From: Polaribacter sp.
GTDB lineage: Bacteria > Bacteroidota > Bacteroidia > Flavobacteriales > Flavobacteriaceae
Reading direction: 5' to 3'
Assembly: GCA_023254055.1 (NCBI GenBank)
Contig: JALQYN010000012.1
Location: 1-64,000, forward strand
DNA length: 64,000 bases
Part shown: positions 1 to 8,835 of the stretch, piece after piece
Layout: each line of letters begins with the position of its first letter
Numbering within the stretch: the first letter of the stretch is position 1
Notes under the pieces: model-generated
What the model saw: only the letters and a program-made list of their open reading frames with translations
The model's database searches: none
What the model was told of the DNA's origin: nothing
Translations under genes and position numbers: made by a program

Positions 1-638
<638 letters not shown>

Positions 639-751
639 TTATATAATTAATATTGTTATTTCTATTTTACACTTCTCTAATAGTCAATTTGTATGCCAAC
701 CCTTGTTAGCTTAAAAAAATGTCAGTTTACACGAATTGAATTGAAAAAATA

Positions 752-765
752 TGACAGGTTGACAG
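752..765. promoter_or_regulatory. Tandem TGACAG direct repeat in the dnaK-sdaA divergent region
   Basis: TGACAG occurs twice with an 8-bp period (TGACAGGTTGACAG; read CTGTCAACCTGTCA on the dnaK strand), about 120 bp upstream of the dnaK start. A perfect 12-bp palindrome CCTTAATTAAGG follows at 773-784. This could be an operator or activator site for the chaperone gene. That is inference from position only, and I see no CIRCE element. Confidence 0.3.
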
Positions 766-829
766 AAATCAGCCTTAATTAAGGTGTATAAAATTCATAA
801 AATAAAACTTTTCAAAACGACAATTTTTA

Positions 830-837
830 TACATTAG
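830..837 (+). promoter_or_regulatory. Candidate Bacteroidota -7 box for sdaA
   Basis: TACATTAG matches the Bacteroidota TAnnTTTG box at 7 of 8 positions. It lies only 14 bp before the sdaA ATG, so the leader would be very short. The same octamer followed by C occurs upstream of the NlpC/P60 lipoprotein gene near 30.7 kb. Confidence 0.35.
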
Positions 838-851
838 CCAAAAATTTAGGT

Positions 852-2276
852 ATGTCGCAATTTATTAGTGTTTTTGATATGTTAAAGATTGGTGTTGGTC
901 CTTCAAGCTCACATACACTTGGTCCTTGGCGTGCTGCTCAACTTTGGATTAAAAAGTTGAATTTAGAAATCATCACTGATGTAATTACACATATTCATGT
1001 AGACTTATATGGTTCACTCTCTTTAACAGGAAAAGGACACGCAACAGATTTAGCAGTTTTGTTAGGTTTAAGTGGTACCGATCCAGAATATGTGCCAATT
1101 GATTCTATAAATGCAATTATTGCAAACATAAAAGATACCGGAATTTTAAAATTAAATGCCTTAGATGAGGTTCCGTATTCTGAAAATACCATCACTTTTA
1201 ATAGAGATTTTTTACCCTTTCATTCAAACGGAATGACATTTACCGCATATCATGATACTAAAGTTCTTTCTAAAGAAACCTATTATTCTATTGGTGGCGG
1301 ATTTATAGTTCAAGAAGACGATAATTTAGAAGACGATATTGAAATCTCTAAAAAAAACTTTCCCTATCCAATCAACAAAGCCAAACAATTAGAAGAATAT
1401 TGCGAAAGGGAAAATAAACTCATTTCTGAGATTGTACTTCTAAATGAATTAGAATTAAAATCGGCTGATGAAATTGACTTCGAATTACGCAGAATTTGGG
1501 ACACTATGTTAGAATGCATGTACATTGGTTGTCATACTGATGGTATTTTACCTGGCGGATTAAATGTAAAACGTAGGGCTCTTACCATGCATGATAAATT
1601 GATTAAAGACAGCTCATATACAAATCCAAAAGAATGGGTTACTGCAATTAGAAGCACCGAAGTTAAGTTTAGAGAAATTTTAAAATGGGTAAGTTGCTTT
1701 GCGTTGTCAGTAAATGAAGTGAATGCTTCTTTAGGAAGAGTTGTAACAGCGCCTACAAACGGAAGTGCTGGAGTAATTCCCGCTGTTTTAATGTACTATT
1801 TGGTCATTGAAAACCATGAAGCAGATTTTAGTGATATTCGAAAATTCTTATTAACTGCTGGAGAAATAGGAAGCATCTTTAAAAAGAATGCGACCATCTC
1901 TGCTGCAATGGGTGGTTGTCAGGCTGAAATTGGGGTTTCTTCTGCAATGGCCGCAGCTGCATTGACTGAGGTTTTAGGTGGTACTCCTGGGCAATGTTTG
2001 GTAGCCGCTGAAATTGCTATGGAACATCATTTAGGAATGACCTGTGACCCTATTGGTGGATTAGTTCAAGTTCCATGTATTGAACGTAACGCAATGGGAG
2101 CAATAAAAGCAATTAACGCAGCTGAATTGGCATTAGACACAGACCCAAAAGACACAAAAGTTCCTTTAGATAAAGTTATTGATACCATGTGGGAAACTGC
2201 AAAAGACATGAATCGCAACTACAAAGAAACGTCTGAAGGTGGCTTGGCAATTACAGTTCGTTTGGCAGATTGCTAG
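852..2276 (+). CDS. sdaA: L-serine ammonia-lyase, single-chain iron-sulfur type
   Basis: It converts L-serine to pyruvate and ammonia with a [4Fe-4S] cluster in the cytoplasm. The N-terminal half (about residues 1-160) is the beta domain with GVGPSSSHTLGP. The C-terminal half is the catalytic alpha domain with TAPTNGSAGVIPAVL and CDPIGGLVQVPCIERNAMGA. Cluster cysteines are visible at about 356 (GGCQAE), 398 and 409. The protein ends exactly in cysteine (LADC). In the characterised Legionella enzyme the C-terminal cysteine is the fourth ligand that plugs the active site until serine displaces it, so the same tail-in-mouth control is likely here. At 474 residues it has the full length of fused single-chain forms. 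It stands alone, divergent from dnaK and convergent with yaaA. Confidence 0.95.
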   Translation: MSQFISVFDMLKIGVGPSSSHTLGPWRAAQLWIKKLNLEIITDVITHIHVDLYGSLSLTGKGHATDLAVLLGLSGTDPEYVPIDSINAIIANIKDTGILKLNALDEVPYSENTITFNRDFLPFHSNGMTFTAYHDTKVLSKETYYSIGGGFIVQEDDNLEDDIEISKKNFPYPINKAKQLEEYCERENKLISEIVLLNELELKSADEIDFELRRIWDTMLECMYIGCHTDGILPGGLNVKRRALTMHDKLIKDSSYTNPKEWVTAIRSTEVKFREILKWVSCFALSVNEVNASLGRVVTAPTNGSAGVIPAVLMYYLVIENHEADFSDIRKFLLTAGEIGSIFKKNATISAAMGGCQAEIGVSSAMAAAALTEVLGGTPGQCLVAAEIAMEHHLGMTCDPIGGLVQVPCIERNAMGAIKAINAAELALDTDPKDTKVPLDKVIDTMWETAKDMNRNYKETSEGGLAITVRLADC

Positions 2277-2287
2277 GCAAAGCCTAG
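2273..2287. terminator. Small hairpin between convergent sdaA and yaaA
   Basis: CTAGGC-aaa-GCCTAG is a 6-bp perfect stem that overlaps the sdaA stop codon and sits in the short gap before the convergent yaaA stop. There is no clear U-tract, so termination is uncertain. Confidence 0.3.
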
Positions 2288-2295
2288 AGTTAAAT

Positions 2296-3054
2296 TTAAC
2301 GTGTAAACACCAATTCTGTTTCTGATGACATACCTTCAGAAAAACCGTAGTTCTCAATATTGAATCCTTTTAAACCTTCAATAGTTGTAATATTGTTATC
2401 AATAATATAACGCACCATTAATCCACGTGCTTTTTTAGCAAAGGTCATAATGGTTTTGTATTGCCCGTTTTTAAAATCTTTAAATACTGGAGTAATCATA
2501 GGCACTTTCAATACTTTTTGATTGACCGCTTTAAAGTATTCTGAACTTGCTAAGTTGACAAATAATTCATCATCTGTTAATTCTTCATTTAAAGCATTGG
2601 TTATTTTATCTCCCCAGAATTTGTACAAGTTTTCTGTTTTACCAACTTTTAGCTTTTTACCCATTTCTAAACGATATGGCTGCATTAAATCCAACGGCTT
2701 CAGTAAACCATACAATCCAGATAAAATTCTTAATCTTTCTTGTAAAACAGGAATTTTATCTGAAGCTAAAGAATTAACATCAATACCTCTAAAAACCTCC
2801 CCAGTAAAAGCAAAAACAGCTTGTTTAGCATTATCTGGTGTAAATGGCAAACTCCATTCTTGATTTCGTTGATAATTTAGCTCTGCTAAATCTGCAGAAA
2901 TCCCCATAAATTCTGATAGTTTTTTTCTAGAAAGTGTTTTTAATTTTTTATTAAGTTTTACAGAATCTTCTAAAAACTGTGGTTGAGAATACAAACTTGT
3001 TGAAACTGTACTTTCAAAATCTAATGATTTCGCTGGAGATATAATAATTTTCAT
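2296..3054 (-). CDS. yaaA: Peroxide stress protein YaaA (DUF328/UPF0246)
   Basis: This is a cytoplasmic protein of the YaaA family. In E. coli its member limits free iron and protects DNA under hydrogen peroxide stress. The start MKIIISPAKSLDF is the highly conserved family N-terminus, so I use the ATG at 3052-3054 and not the longer ORF start at 3099, which adds 15 unlikely residues. The family core ELNYQRNQEWSLPF and FTGEVFRGIDV is present, as is LRILSGLYGLLKPLDLMQPYRLEMG cut to its recognisable parts. The length of 252 residues is normal. It converges on sdaA. No regulatory site was recognised. Confidence 0.93.
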   Translation of the reverse strand: MKIIISPAKSLDFESTVSTSLYSQPQFLEDSVKLNKKLKTLSRKKLSEFMGISADLAELNYQRNQEWSLPFTPDNAKQAVFAFTGEVFRGIDVNSLASDKIPVLQERLRILSGLYGLLKPLDLMQPYRLEMGKKLKVGKTENLYKFWGDKITNALNEELTDDELFVNLASSEYFKAVNQKVLKVPMITPVFKDFKNGQYKTIMTFAKKARGLMVRYIIDNNITTIEGLKGFNIENYGFSEGMSSETELVFTR

Positions 3055-3200
3055 ATTGCTGTTTTGTTGATGAAGTAAAAATACAAATGCAATTAACAAC
3101 TGTCAAGTTTTTAGAAAAATTCTATCGATGTACTTATAAAGAGAATTGATATATTCCTTTTTAAGTAAATTTGATGCATCTAAATAAAAGCGTTTTCAAA

Positions 3201-3653
3201 ATGAAAAAAATAATATTATTAAGTGTTTCTATATTTCTATTAGCTACAACTTCTTATGGTCAAAGTAAAGAATATCAAAAAAAGAAATTAGAAAAAATAA
3301 CTAAAGGCTCAGTGTTCACAAAAATAATCAACAGAGAATTACCCGCTCATATTGTTTATGAAGATTCAGATATAATAGCATTTGTTCCGTTAAGACTTCA
3401 AGCCAGAGTACATTTACTAATTGTACCTAAAAAAGAAATTCACACCATTAATGATGCAACAGAAAAAGATTTAAAAGTTCTAGGAAAGTTATTTTTAGTC
3501 GCTAAAAAGCTAGCAAAAGAAAATGGAATTTCAGAAACTGGATACAGACTTTCAATAAACATCAATGAAGATGCTGGTCAATCTGTGTTTCATTTACACA
3601 TGCACTTGTTGGGAGGTGAAAAATTAGGACCTATGGTAGCTCAAAAAGAATAA
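3201..3653 (+). CDS. Exported HIT-family (histidine triad) protein
   Basis: This is a nucleotide-binding or hydrolysing HIT-fold protein. The triad FHLHMHLLGG is near the C-terminus and the N-terminal fold begins KGSVFTKIINRELPAHIVYED, so the whole domain of about 110 residues is present. Residues 1-21 (MKKIILLSVSIFLLATTSYG) form a clear Sec signal peptide with cleavage near GQ. The ORF track start (3171) adds ten residues before this signal. The ATG at 3201 puts the charged n-region at the N-terminus and is preferred. HIT proteins normally act in the cytoplasm, so an exported copy is unusual. Lipobox cysteine is absent, so the product is probably periplasmic. It could be a nucleotide phosphoramidase or hydrolase. 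Its substrate is not evident. Confidence 0.88.
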   Translation: MKKIILLSVSIFLLATTSYGQSKEYQKKKLEKITKGSVFTKIINRELPAHIVYEDSDIIAFVPLRLQARVHLLIVPKKEIHTINDATEKDLKVLGKLFLVAKKLAKENGISETGYRLSININEDAGQSVFHLHMHLLGGEKLGPMVAQKE

Positions 3654-3691
3654 TTGAACTTAATTCTAAAATCAATACCAATCACTTTTCT

Positions 3692-4723
3692 TTAAACCTC
3701 GTCTTTAGAATTTATGGTATAGGTTCTCCATTTTTCTAAACAAGCAGCAATATCTTCTGGAATTTCAGAATTAAAACGCATAAATTCTCCAGTTACTGGA
3801 TGTGTAAATCCAAGTGTTTTTGCATGTAAAGCTTGTCTTGGTAAGGTCTTAAAACAATTCTGCACAAATTGCTTGTATTTAGTAAAGGTTGTTCCTTTTA
3901 AAATATCATCTCCTCCATAACGTTCGTCGTTAAATAAAGTATGACCAATGTGTTTAAAATGCGCTCTAATTTGATGTGTTCTTCCCGTTTCTAATTTACA
4001 TTGCACCAAGGTTACATAAGTCAATCTTTCTAAAACCTTAAAATGTGTAACGGCGTGTTTCCCAAAATCTCCTTCAGGAAAAACATCCATTTGTAAACGA
4101 TTTTTTAAACTACGACCAATATTTCCTTCAATAACACCTTCATTTTCTTCAATATTTCCCCAAACCAAAGCATAATACAACCGCTCGGTAGTTCTATCAA
4201 AAAACTGTTTTGATAAATGCGCCATGGCAAATTCGGTTTTTGCAACCACTAACAGACCACTTGTATCTTTATCAATTCTATGTACCAAACCTGGACGTTC
4301 ATTAGAATTGGTAGGTAAGTTTTCTATATGATGAATTAATCCGTTTACTAAAGTTCCAGAATAATTTCCGTGTCCAGGATGTACTACCATTCCTGCGGGT
4401 TTATTTACCACAATAACCGTATCATCTTCGTAAACAATTTCTAACGGAATGTCTTCAGCAACTAGTAAATTCTCTGCAGGTGGATGAGCCAACACAACGC
4501 GAACAATATCTTTGGGTTTAACTTTGTAATTTGATTTTACAGCAACATCATTTACCAAAACATTCCCTGCTTTTGCAGCTTGCTGCACTTTATTTCGAGT
4601 AGCATTTTCTACGAAATTCATTAAAAATTTATCAACACGTAAAGGCTCTTGACCTTCACTAGCTGTAAACCGATAATGTTCGTATAATTCGTCGTTTTCT
4701 ACTTCTATATTTTCTTCCTGCAT
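3692..4723 (-). CDS. RluA-family 23S rRNA pseudouridine synthase
   Basis: It isomerises uridine to pseudouridine in rRNA, most probably as an RluD-like enzyme. An S4 RNA-binding domain covers about residues 27-85 (LRVDKFLMNFVENATRNKVQ). The catalytic domain follows, with HRIDKDTSGLLVVAK, where aspartate 151 is the nucleophile. LETGRTHQIRAHFKHIGHTL is the other family signature. The 343-residue length is normal. The next gene on the same strand, 100 bp upstream, encodes a PASTA protein, a pairing common in this family of bacteria. I do not assign the exact target position. Confidence 0.93.
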   Translation of the reverse strand: MQEENIEVENDELYEHYRFTASEGQEPLRVDKFLMNFVENATRNKVQQAAKAGNVLVNDVAVKSNYKVKPKDIVRVVLAHPPAENLLVAEDIPLEIVYEDDTVIVVNKPAGMVVHPGHGNYSGTLVNGLIHHIENLPTNSNERPGLVHRIDKDTSGLLVVAKTEFAMAHLSKQFFDRTTERLYYALVWGNIEENEGVIEGNIGRSLKNRLQMDVFPEGDFGKHAVTHFKVLERLTYVTLVQCKLETGRTHQIRAHFKHIGHTLFNDERYGGDDILKGTTFTKYKQFVQNCFKTLPRQALHAKTLGFTHPVTGEFMRFNSEIPEDIAACLEKWRTYTINSKDEV

Positions 4724-4825
4724 AAATAAATGATGTACTATATTGCTTTCTTTTGAGAATCTTTACTATGTGTAGAGTTCTAAATTACTCTTTAACAACT
4801 GATAATTGTTAACTGACAACTGAAC

Positions 4826-5377
4826 TTACTGATTTCCGTCTCCTAAAATTAAATCGACCACCGAGTTTTTTGGCAACTTATTTCCTGGTTTTAATTCGCT
4901 TCCGTTATTTTTCATTCCTCTAACCACATCTTTACCGATATCTGGCACGTAAGAAAATTCTCCAATCCTAAAACCTATAGAAAGTAAATGTGTGATTGCT
5001 TGCCTTTTTGTTCTACCATTTAAATCAGGTAATACAACATCATTATATTTAGATGGATTGACAGTTAAATAAATTTTTCTTTTTTCTTTTACAAAATCAC
5101 CAGCTTCAGGATTCTGTTCAATAACCGATTTATTTGCATATTCAGGGTTATATCTTGCAGAATCTATTACTATATAAGTTAAATTTAGTTCTTCTAATTT
5201 TTTAGCAACTTCGTCTAATTCCATCTTATGTAAATTTGGAACTTCAATTTTTTGATCGTGATTTGTTGTATAGCCAAACCACCATTGCAATGCAAAGACA
5301 AATATTAAAGCTGCAACAACAACAATTGCAACTTGCTTAAAAAAAGATATACTTTTAATGAATTTAAAAACGCTCAT
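4826..5377 (-). CDS. Membrane-anchored PASTA-domain protein
   Basis: This is a single-pass protein with one N-terminal membrane segment (about residues 13-33, FFKQVAIVVVAALIFVFALQ). Two extracytoplasmic PASTA repeats follow, the first starting near IEVPNLHKMELDEVAKKLEEL and the second near VVLPDLNGRTKRQAITHLLSIG. PASTA domains bind peptidoglycan or its precursors in serine/threonine kinases and PBPs. No kinase or transpeptidase domain is attached here, so its role is unknown beyond a likely wall-binding one. Two ATGs lie two codons apart (5383 and 5377). I use the inner one (MSVFKF), with low certainty. It is divergent from ddl, another wall gene. Confidence 0.85.
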   Translation of the reverse strand: MSVFKFIKSISFFKQVAIVVVAALIFVFALQWWFGYTTNHDQKIEVPNLHKMELDEVAKKLEELNLTYIVIDSARYNPEYANKSVIEQNPEAGDFVKEKRKIYLTVNPSKYNDVVLPDLNGRTKRQAITHLLSIGFRIGEFSYVPDIGKDVVRGMKNNGSELKPGNKLPKNSVVDLILGDGNQ

Positions 5378-5471
5378 GATCATTTTTTTAATAACAGCAA
5401 AGATATAAAACCAAACGTTAGTCTTTCTATTTATATTTTGATAAATTTGTTAATACGATTTTAGATTTCAC

Positions 5472-5498
5472 AATAAATCCCTCGTCGAGGGATTTATT
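5472..5498. repeat. Perfect 27-bp palindrome between the PASTA gene and ddl
   Basis: AATAAATCCCTCG-T-CGAGGGATTTATT has two 13-base arms around one base. It lies between two divergent gene starts, where a terminator is not expected. It could be an operator, a small mobile repeat remnant, or a cruciform. Confidence 0.6.
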
Positions 5499-5549
5499 AA
5501 ATCAAGACCAAGGTTAGATTATAAATAATCCTTAAATTAAAACTTATAA

Positions 5550-6518
5550 GTGAAGAAAAATATTGCAATAGTTATGGGAGGTTTTTCCTCTGAAGTAAAC
5601 ATATCATTAAAAAGTGGTGCTATGGTTTACAAAAAATTGAATAGAGAAAAATACAATCCATTTCAAATTCACATTTTAAAAGAAAAATGGGTAGTAATGG
5701 TTGATGAATTTGAATATCCTATTGATAAAAATGATTTTTCGGTAACTTTAGGTGGAACAAAAATCACATTTGATTGTGTATTTAATGCCATTCATGGCGC
5801 ACCCGGTGAAAACGGAGAATTGTTAGCATATTTTCAATTATTAGGAATAAAACACACTTCTGCACCATTTTATCAAATGGCATTAACATTTAACAAAAGA
5901 GATTGTTTGAGTGTTGTAAAACAGTATGGAATTCCGACTGCGAATTCTGTTTATTTAAACAAAGGGGATATTGTAAATACAGATACAATTATTGCAAAAG
6001 TTGGCTTACCGTGTTTTATAAAGCCAAACAATGCAGGTTCTAGTTTCGGAATTTCGAAAGCATATTCTGCAGAAGAAATAATTTTAGGAATTGAAAAAGC
6101 ATACAAAGAAGATTCTGAAATTTTAATAGAAAGTTTTTTAGACGGACGTGAAGTTTCTGTTGGAGTTATTCAATATAAAGGAGAAATAAAGGTCTTGCCA
6201 ATTACAGAGATCACAACAGAAAATGATTTTTTTGATTATGAAGCAAAATATGAAGGAAAATCAAACGAAATAACGCCTGCACAACTACCAGAAGATGTTG
6301 CTCAAAGAATAAGAACAGTAGCTAAAAAAGTATATACTGTTTTAAATATGAGTGGCTTTTCTCGATCAGAATATATTTTGGTAAATGGGGAGCCTCATTT
6401 TTTAGAGATGAATACGGTTCCTGGTTTAACTGGAGAAAGTTTATTACCACAACAAGCAAACGAAGCCAACATTGACTTGTCAGATTTATTTGACAACGCG
6501 ATAGAATCTGTTTTATAG
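5550..6518 (+). CDS. ddl: D-alanine--D-alanine ligase
   Basis: It joins two D-alanines using ATP for peptidoglycan precursor synthesis in the cytoplasm. It is an ATP-grasp enzyme. Visible motifs are the N-terminal VMGGFSSE, HGAPGENGELLAYFQ, KPNNAGSSFGISKA (ATP-binding loop) and the metal-binding EMNTVPGLTGESLLP. Its 322 residues are normal. The start is GTG at 5550. The next in-frame ATG encodes the M of VMGG and would remove the conserved first strand, so GTG is the better choice. The TAG stop is formed by the first bases of a TAGAAACAAGA repeat that precedes the next gene. coaD follows after the inserted four-helix-bundle gene. Confidence 0.95.
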   Translation: MKKNIAIVMGGFSSEVNISLKSGAMVYKKLNREKYNPFQIHILKEKWVVMVDEFEYPIDKNDFSVTLGGTKITFDCVFNAIHGAPGENGELLAYFQLLGIKHTSAPFYQMALTFNKRDCLSVVKQYGIPTANSVYLNKGDIVNTDTIIAKVGLPCFIKPNNAGSSFGISKAYSAEEIILGIEKAYKEDSEILIESFLDGREVSVGVIQYKGEIKVLPITEITTENDFFDYEAKYEGKSNEITPAQLPEDVAQRIRTVAKKVYTVLNMSGFSRSEYILVNGEPHFLEMNTVPGLTGESLLPQQANEANIDLSDLFDNAIESVL

Positions 6519-6552
6519 AAACAAGATATTTTGATCCAAGAGTCACGAGATT
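6516..6552. repeat. Left flank repeat of the four-helix-bundle gene
   Basis: TAGAAACAAGATATTTTGAT resembles the TAGAAACAAGAAACAAGAC motif of the palindromic repeat at 25.19 kb and supplies the ddl stop codon. A related inverted motif (TTTCTTGATTCTA) follows the gene at 6920, which suggests gene and flanks form one inserted unit. Confidence 0.4.
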
Positions 6553-6909
6553 ATGAAAAGACATAATTTTAAAAAGTTACAAATATGGAATGAAAGTATG
6601 CTTTTAATTAATGAGATTTATGCAATAACCTCTAATTTCCCAGATTTTGAAAGATTTGGTCTTATCTCCCAATTAAATAGATGTGCTGTTTCAATTGCTT
6701 CAAATATTGCTGAAGGAACAAGCAAAAGCTCTACAAAACATTTTGTGAATTTTCTTGAGCATAGTTTAGGCTCTGCATTCGAATTGGAAACACAATTGAT
6801 AGTTTGTTTTAATTTAAAGTATATTTCAAAAGAAAAATTCTTAGATTTAGAGTCTAAAACAAACACAATACAAAGAAAAATTTCAGCATTTATAGCATCT
6901 TTAGATTAA
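6553..6909 (+). CDS. Four helix bundle protein (23S rRNA intervening-sequence family)
   Basis: This small helical protein of 118 residues belongs to the family first found in intervening sequences of 23S rRNA genes (TIGR02436 type). Recognisable features are the N-terminal FKKLQIWNESM, the core LISQLNRCAVSIASNIAEGT and the FLEHSLGSAFELETQL segment. Members are common in Bacteroidota as stray genes in chromosomal gaps. Their function is unknown, and pentameric helical bundles that bind nucleic acid have been proposed. Here it is inserted between ddl and coaD, flanked by copies of the AGAAACAAG repeat in opposite orientation. That context suggests a mobile or repeat-associated gene, not a partner of its neighbours. 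Confidence 0.88.
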   Translation: MKRHNFKKLQIWNESMLLINEIYAITSNFPDFERFGLISQLNRCAVSIASNIAEGTSKSSTKHFVNFLEHSLGSAFELETQLIVCFNLKYISKEKFLDLESKTNTIQRKISAFIASLD

Positions 6910-6911
6910 AC

Positions 6912-6957
6912 TTATCCAGTTTCTTGATTCTAAAAATCCTGTTTCTATTTATACAAG
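6912..6957. repeat. Right flank repeat of the four-helix-bundle gene
   Basis: CAGTTTCTTGATTCTA and CTGTTTCTATTTATACAAG are inverted relatives of the TAGAAACAAG motif on the left side. They end directly at the coaD start codon. Confidence 0.35.
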
Positions 6958-7425
6958 ATGAAAAAAGCAGTATTTCCAGGTTCTTTTGATCCAATAACAT
7001 TAGGTCATATAGACATTATTAAAAGAGGACTTCCTTTGTTTGATGAAATTGTAATTGCTATCGGAATCAATGCCAAGAAAAATTACATGTTTTCTGTAGA
7101 AGAAAGAAAACGTTTTATTCAAAATGCTTTTTTTGCAGAAGAGAAAATTACGGTAGAAACCTACACAGGCTTAACCGTTGATTATTGTAAATCTATTGAC
7201 GCAGATTTTATTTTACGAGGGCTACGTAATCCTGCAGATTTTGACTTTGAAAAAGCCATTGCACAAACCAATAGGAAATTATCTGGAATTGAAACTGTGT
7301 TTTTATTAACAAGTGCTGAGACCTCTTTTATCAGTTCTTCAATTGTTAGAGATATCCTTAGAAATGGCGGAGACGCTTCTAGTTTGTTGCCAGACTCTGT
7401 GTCAAACTCAATTAAAGAGAACTAA
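6958..7425 (+). CDS. coaD: Phosphopantetheine adenylyltransferase
   Basis: It transfers AMP from ATP to 4'-phosphopantetheine, the penultimate step of coenzyme A synthesis. It is a cytoplasmic nucleotidyltransferase. The start MKKAVFPGSFDPITLGHIDI carries the (T/H)xGH motif, ILRGLRNPADFDFE is the substrate loop, and the ISSTxxR-like motif appears as FISSSIVRDI. Its 155 residues are standard. It converges with the PLP decarboxylase gene with 7 bp between stops. Transcription probably continues from ddl or from the repeat region. Confidence 0.96.
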   Translation: MKKAVFPGSFDPITLGHIDIIKRGLPLFDEIVIAIGINAKKNYMFSVEERKRFIQNAFFAEEKITVETYTGLTVDYCKSIDADFILRGLRNPADFDFEKAIAQTNRKLSGIETVFLLTSAETSFISSSIVRDILRNGGDASSLLPDSVSNSIKEN

Positions 7426-7432
7426 ATTAGCT

Positions 7433-8830
7433 TTAAAGATTAACGTGTTTTTCTTTTAAGATTGCAGAATTCTTTTCTACAAATTCTTCTAATACAGTAA
7501 AGAAATTTAAAATATCTTTTTCTGTATTTGTAGCATTTATTGTTACGAATCGAATAAAAGTATCTTCTCTAAAATCTCCAAAACCAACAACGGTAATTTG
7601 ATGTTCATACAACAATGTACATAACGTTTTTGGATCTATATTTTTATAATTAAAACAAATTGAGATAGAATCTTCAAAACTATACAACGTATAATCTGGA
7701 TGATTAGCAACATAGTTTCTTGCAACATCTGCCAACTCAAATTGTTGATTTATGATTTTTTCTAATCCATTACTTCCTATCGATTTCCATAAAGTCCAAA
7801 ACTTTAATGCATCGTTTCTTCTTCCACATTGAAAAGACGTTTTTCCTAAGTTAAAATCATCACCGTCGGTTTGATACAAATAATCAGCCTCATTGCTAAA
7901 TGAATTATGAAGATGTTTTTTATCTTTTACCAAAATAACAGAACAAGTTAATGGAGTTCCAATCATTTTATGTGCATTGTAACTGAAAGAATCAGATCGT
8001 TCTACTCCATTTAACAAATGCTTTTTAGCATCACTAAATAGTACAGAACCACAATACGCTCCATCCACATGCAACCACATATTGTACTTTTCTGTAACAT
8101 CAGCTATTTTGTCAATTGGGTCAAAAGCTCCTAAAACGGTTGTTCCTGCAGTTGCATTTACAAAGATTGGCGTAAAACCATTTTGAATATCAAGCTCAAT
8201 CTGTACTTCTAAGTTAGCAGGAATCATTCTACCTTTCTCATCCGTTTCAACATATCGAATGTTGTTTTTTCCTATACCCGCAAAGCTTGCATTTTTCGCA
8301 TTTGAATAATGAGATTCTTTAGAAGTGTACATCACTAAAGGCTTTGTCATTCCGTTTTCTCTACAACTTGGGTCTTTAACGTCTCTAGCCATAATCAAGG
8401 CCATATAATTACTCATTGATCCACCAGTTGGAAAAGTTCCATTACTTTGTAATCCATAACCAATCAGATTACAAGATTGTCTAATAATCTCTTGTTCAAT
8501 ACCAACTTGAGGGCCAGCTACTTTATAGGTATACATACTGTTGTTTAACAAAACAGCTAATAAATCTCCTAAAATAGCTTTGCTTTGTCTTCCTCCAAAA
8601 AGTTGATTGAAAAATAAATTGGTTGCAGTTTTTGGTGTAGCAATAAGCACCTCTTTAAGCACTTTTTTAAATGCATCATCTACCATAGCATTTTTAGTAA
8701 GTGACAAATCTATTGTATCGAATAAAACATTTGAATCAATGCGTTTTGCAACAGGGTGACTTTCTTCTTCATTTAATAAAATTTCTACTAGTTCATTAAA
8801 AAGCAGTAAATCGTTACTTAATTCAGACAT
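7433..8830 (-). CDS. Group II PLP-dependent decarboxylase, probably cysteine sulfinate decarboxylase
   Basis: The fold is that of glutamate/aspartate/cysteine-sulfinate decarboxylases. It has GGSMSNYMALIMARD, the cofactor aspartate in WLHVDGAYCGSVLF and the PLP lysine (about 288) in SYNAHKMIGTPLTCS. The length of 465 residues fits the family. It lies 5 bp downstream of a cysteine dioxygenase gene on the same strand. The best reading is therefore removal of CO2 from cysteine sulfinate to form hypotaurine, the precursor of taurine. Decarboxylation of glutamate, aspartate or an aromatic amino acid cannot be excluded from sequence alone. It is cytoplasmic. Confidence 0.85.
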   Translation of the reverse strand: MSELSNDLLLFNELVEILLNEEESHPVAKRIDSNVLFDTIDLSLTKNAMVDDAFKKVLKEVLIATPKTATNLFFNQLFGGRQSKAILGDLLAVLLNNSMYTYKVAGPQVGIEQEIIRQSCNLIGYGLQSNGTFPTGGSMSNYMALIMARDVKDPSCRENGMTKPLVMYTSKESHYSNAKNASFAGIGKNNIRYVETDEKGRMIPANLEVQIELDIQNGFTPIFVNATAGTTVLGAFDPIDKIADVTEKYNMWLHVDGAYCGSVLFSDAKKHLLNGVERSDSFSYNAHKMIGTPLTCSVILVKDKKHLHNSFSNEADYLYQTDGDDFNLGKTSFQCGRRNDALKFWTLWKSIGSNGLEKIINQQFELADVARNYVANHPDYTLYSFEDSISICFNYKNIDPKTLCTLLYEHQITVVGFGDFREDTFIRFVTINATNTEKDILNFFTVLEEFVEKNSAILKEKHVNL

Positions 8831-8835
8831 ATATG

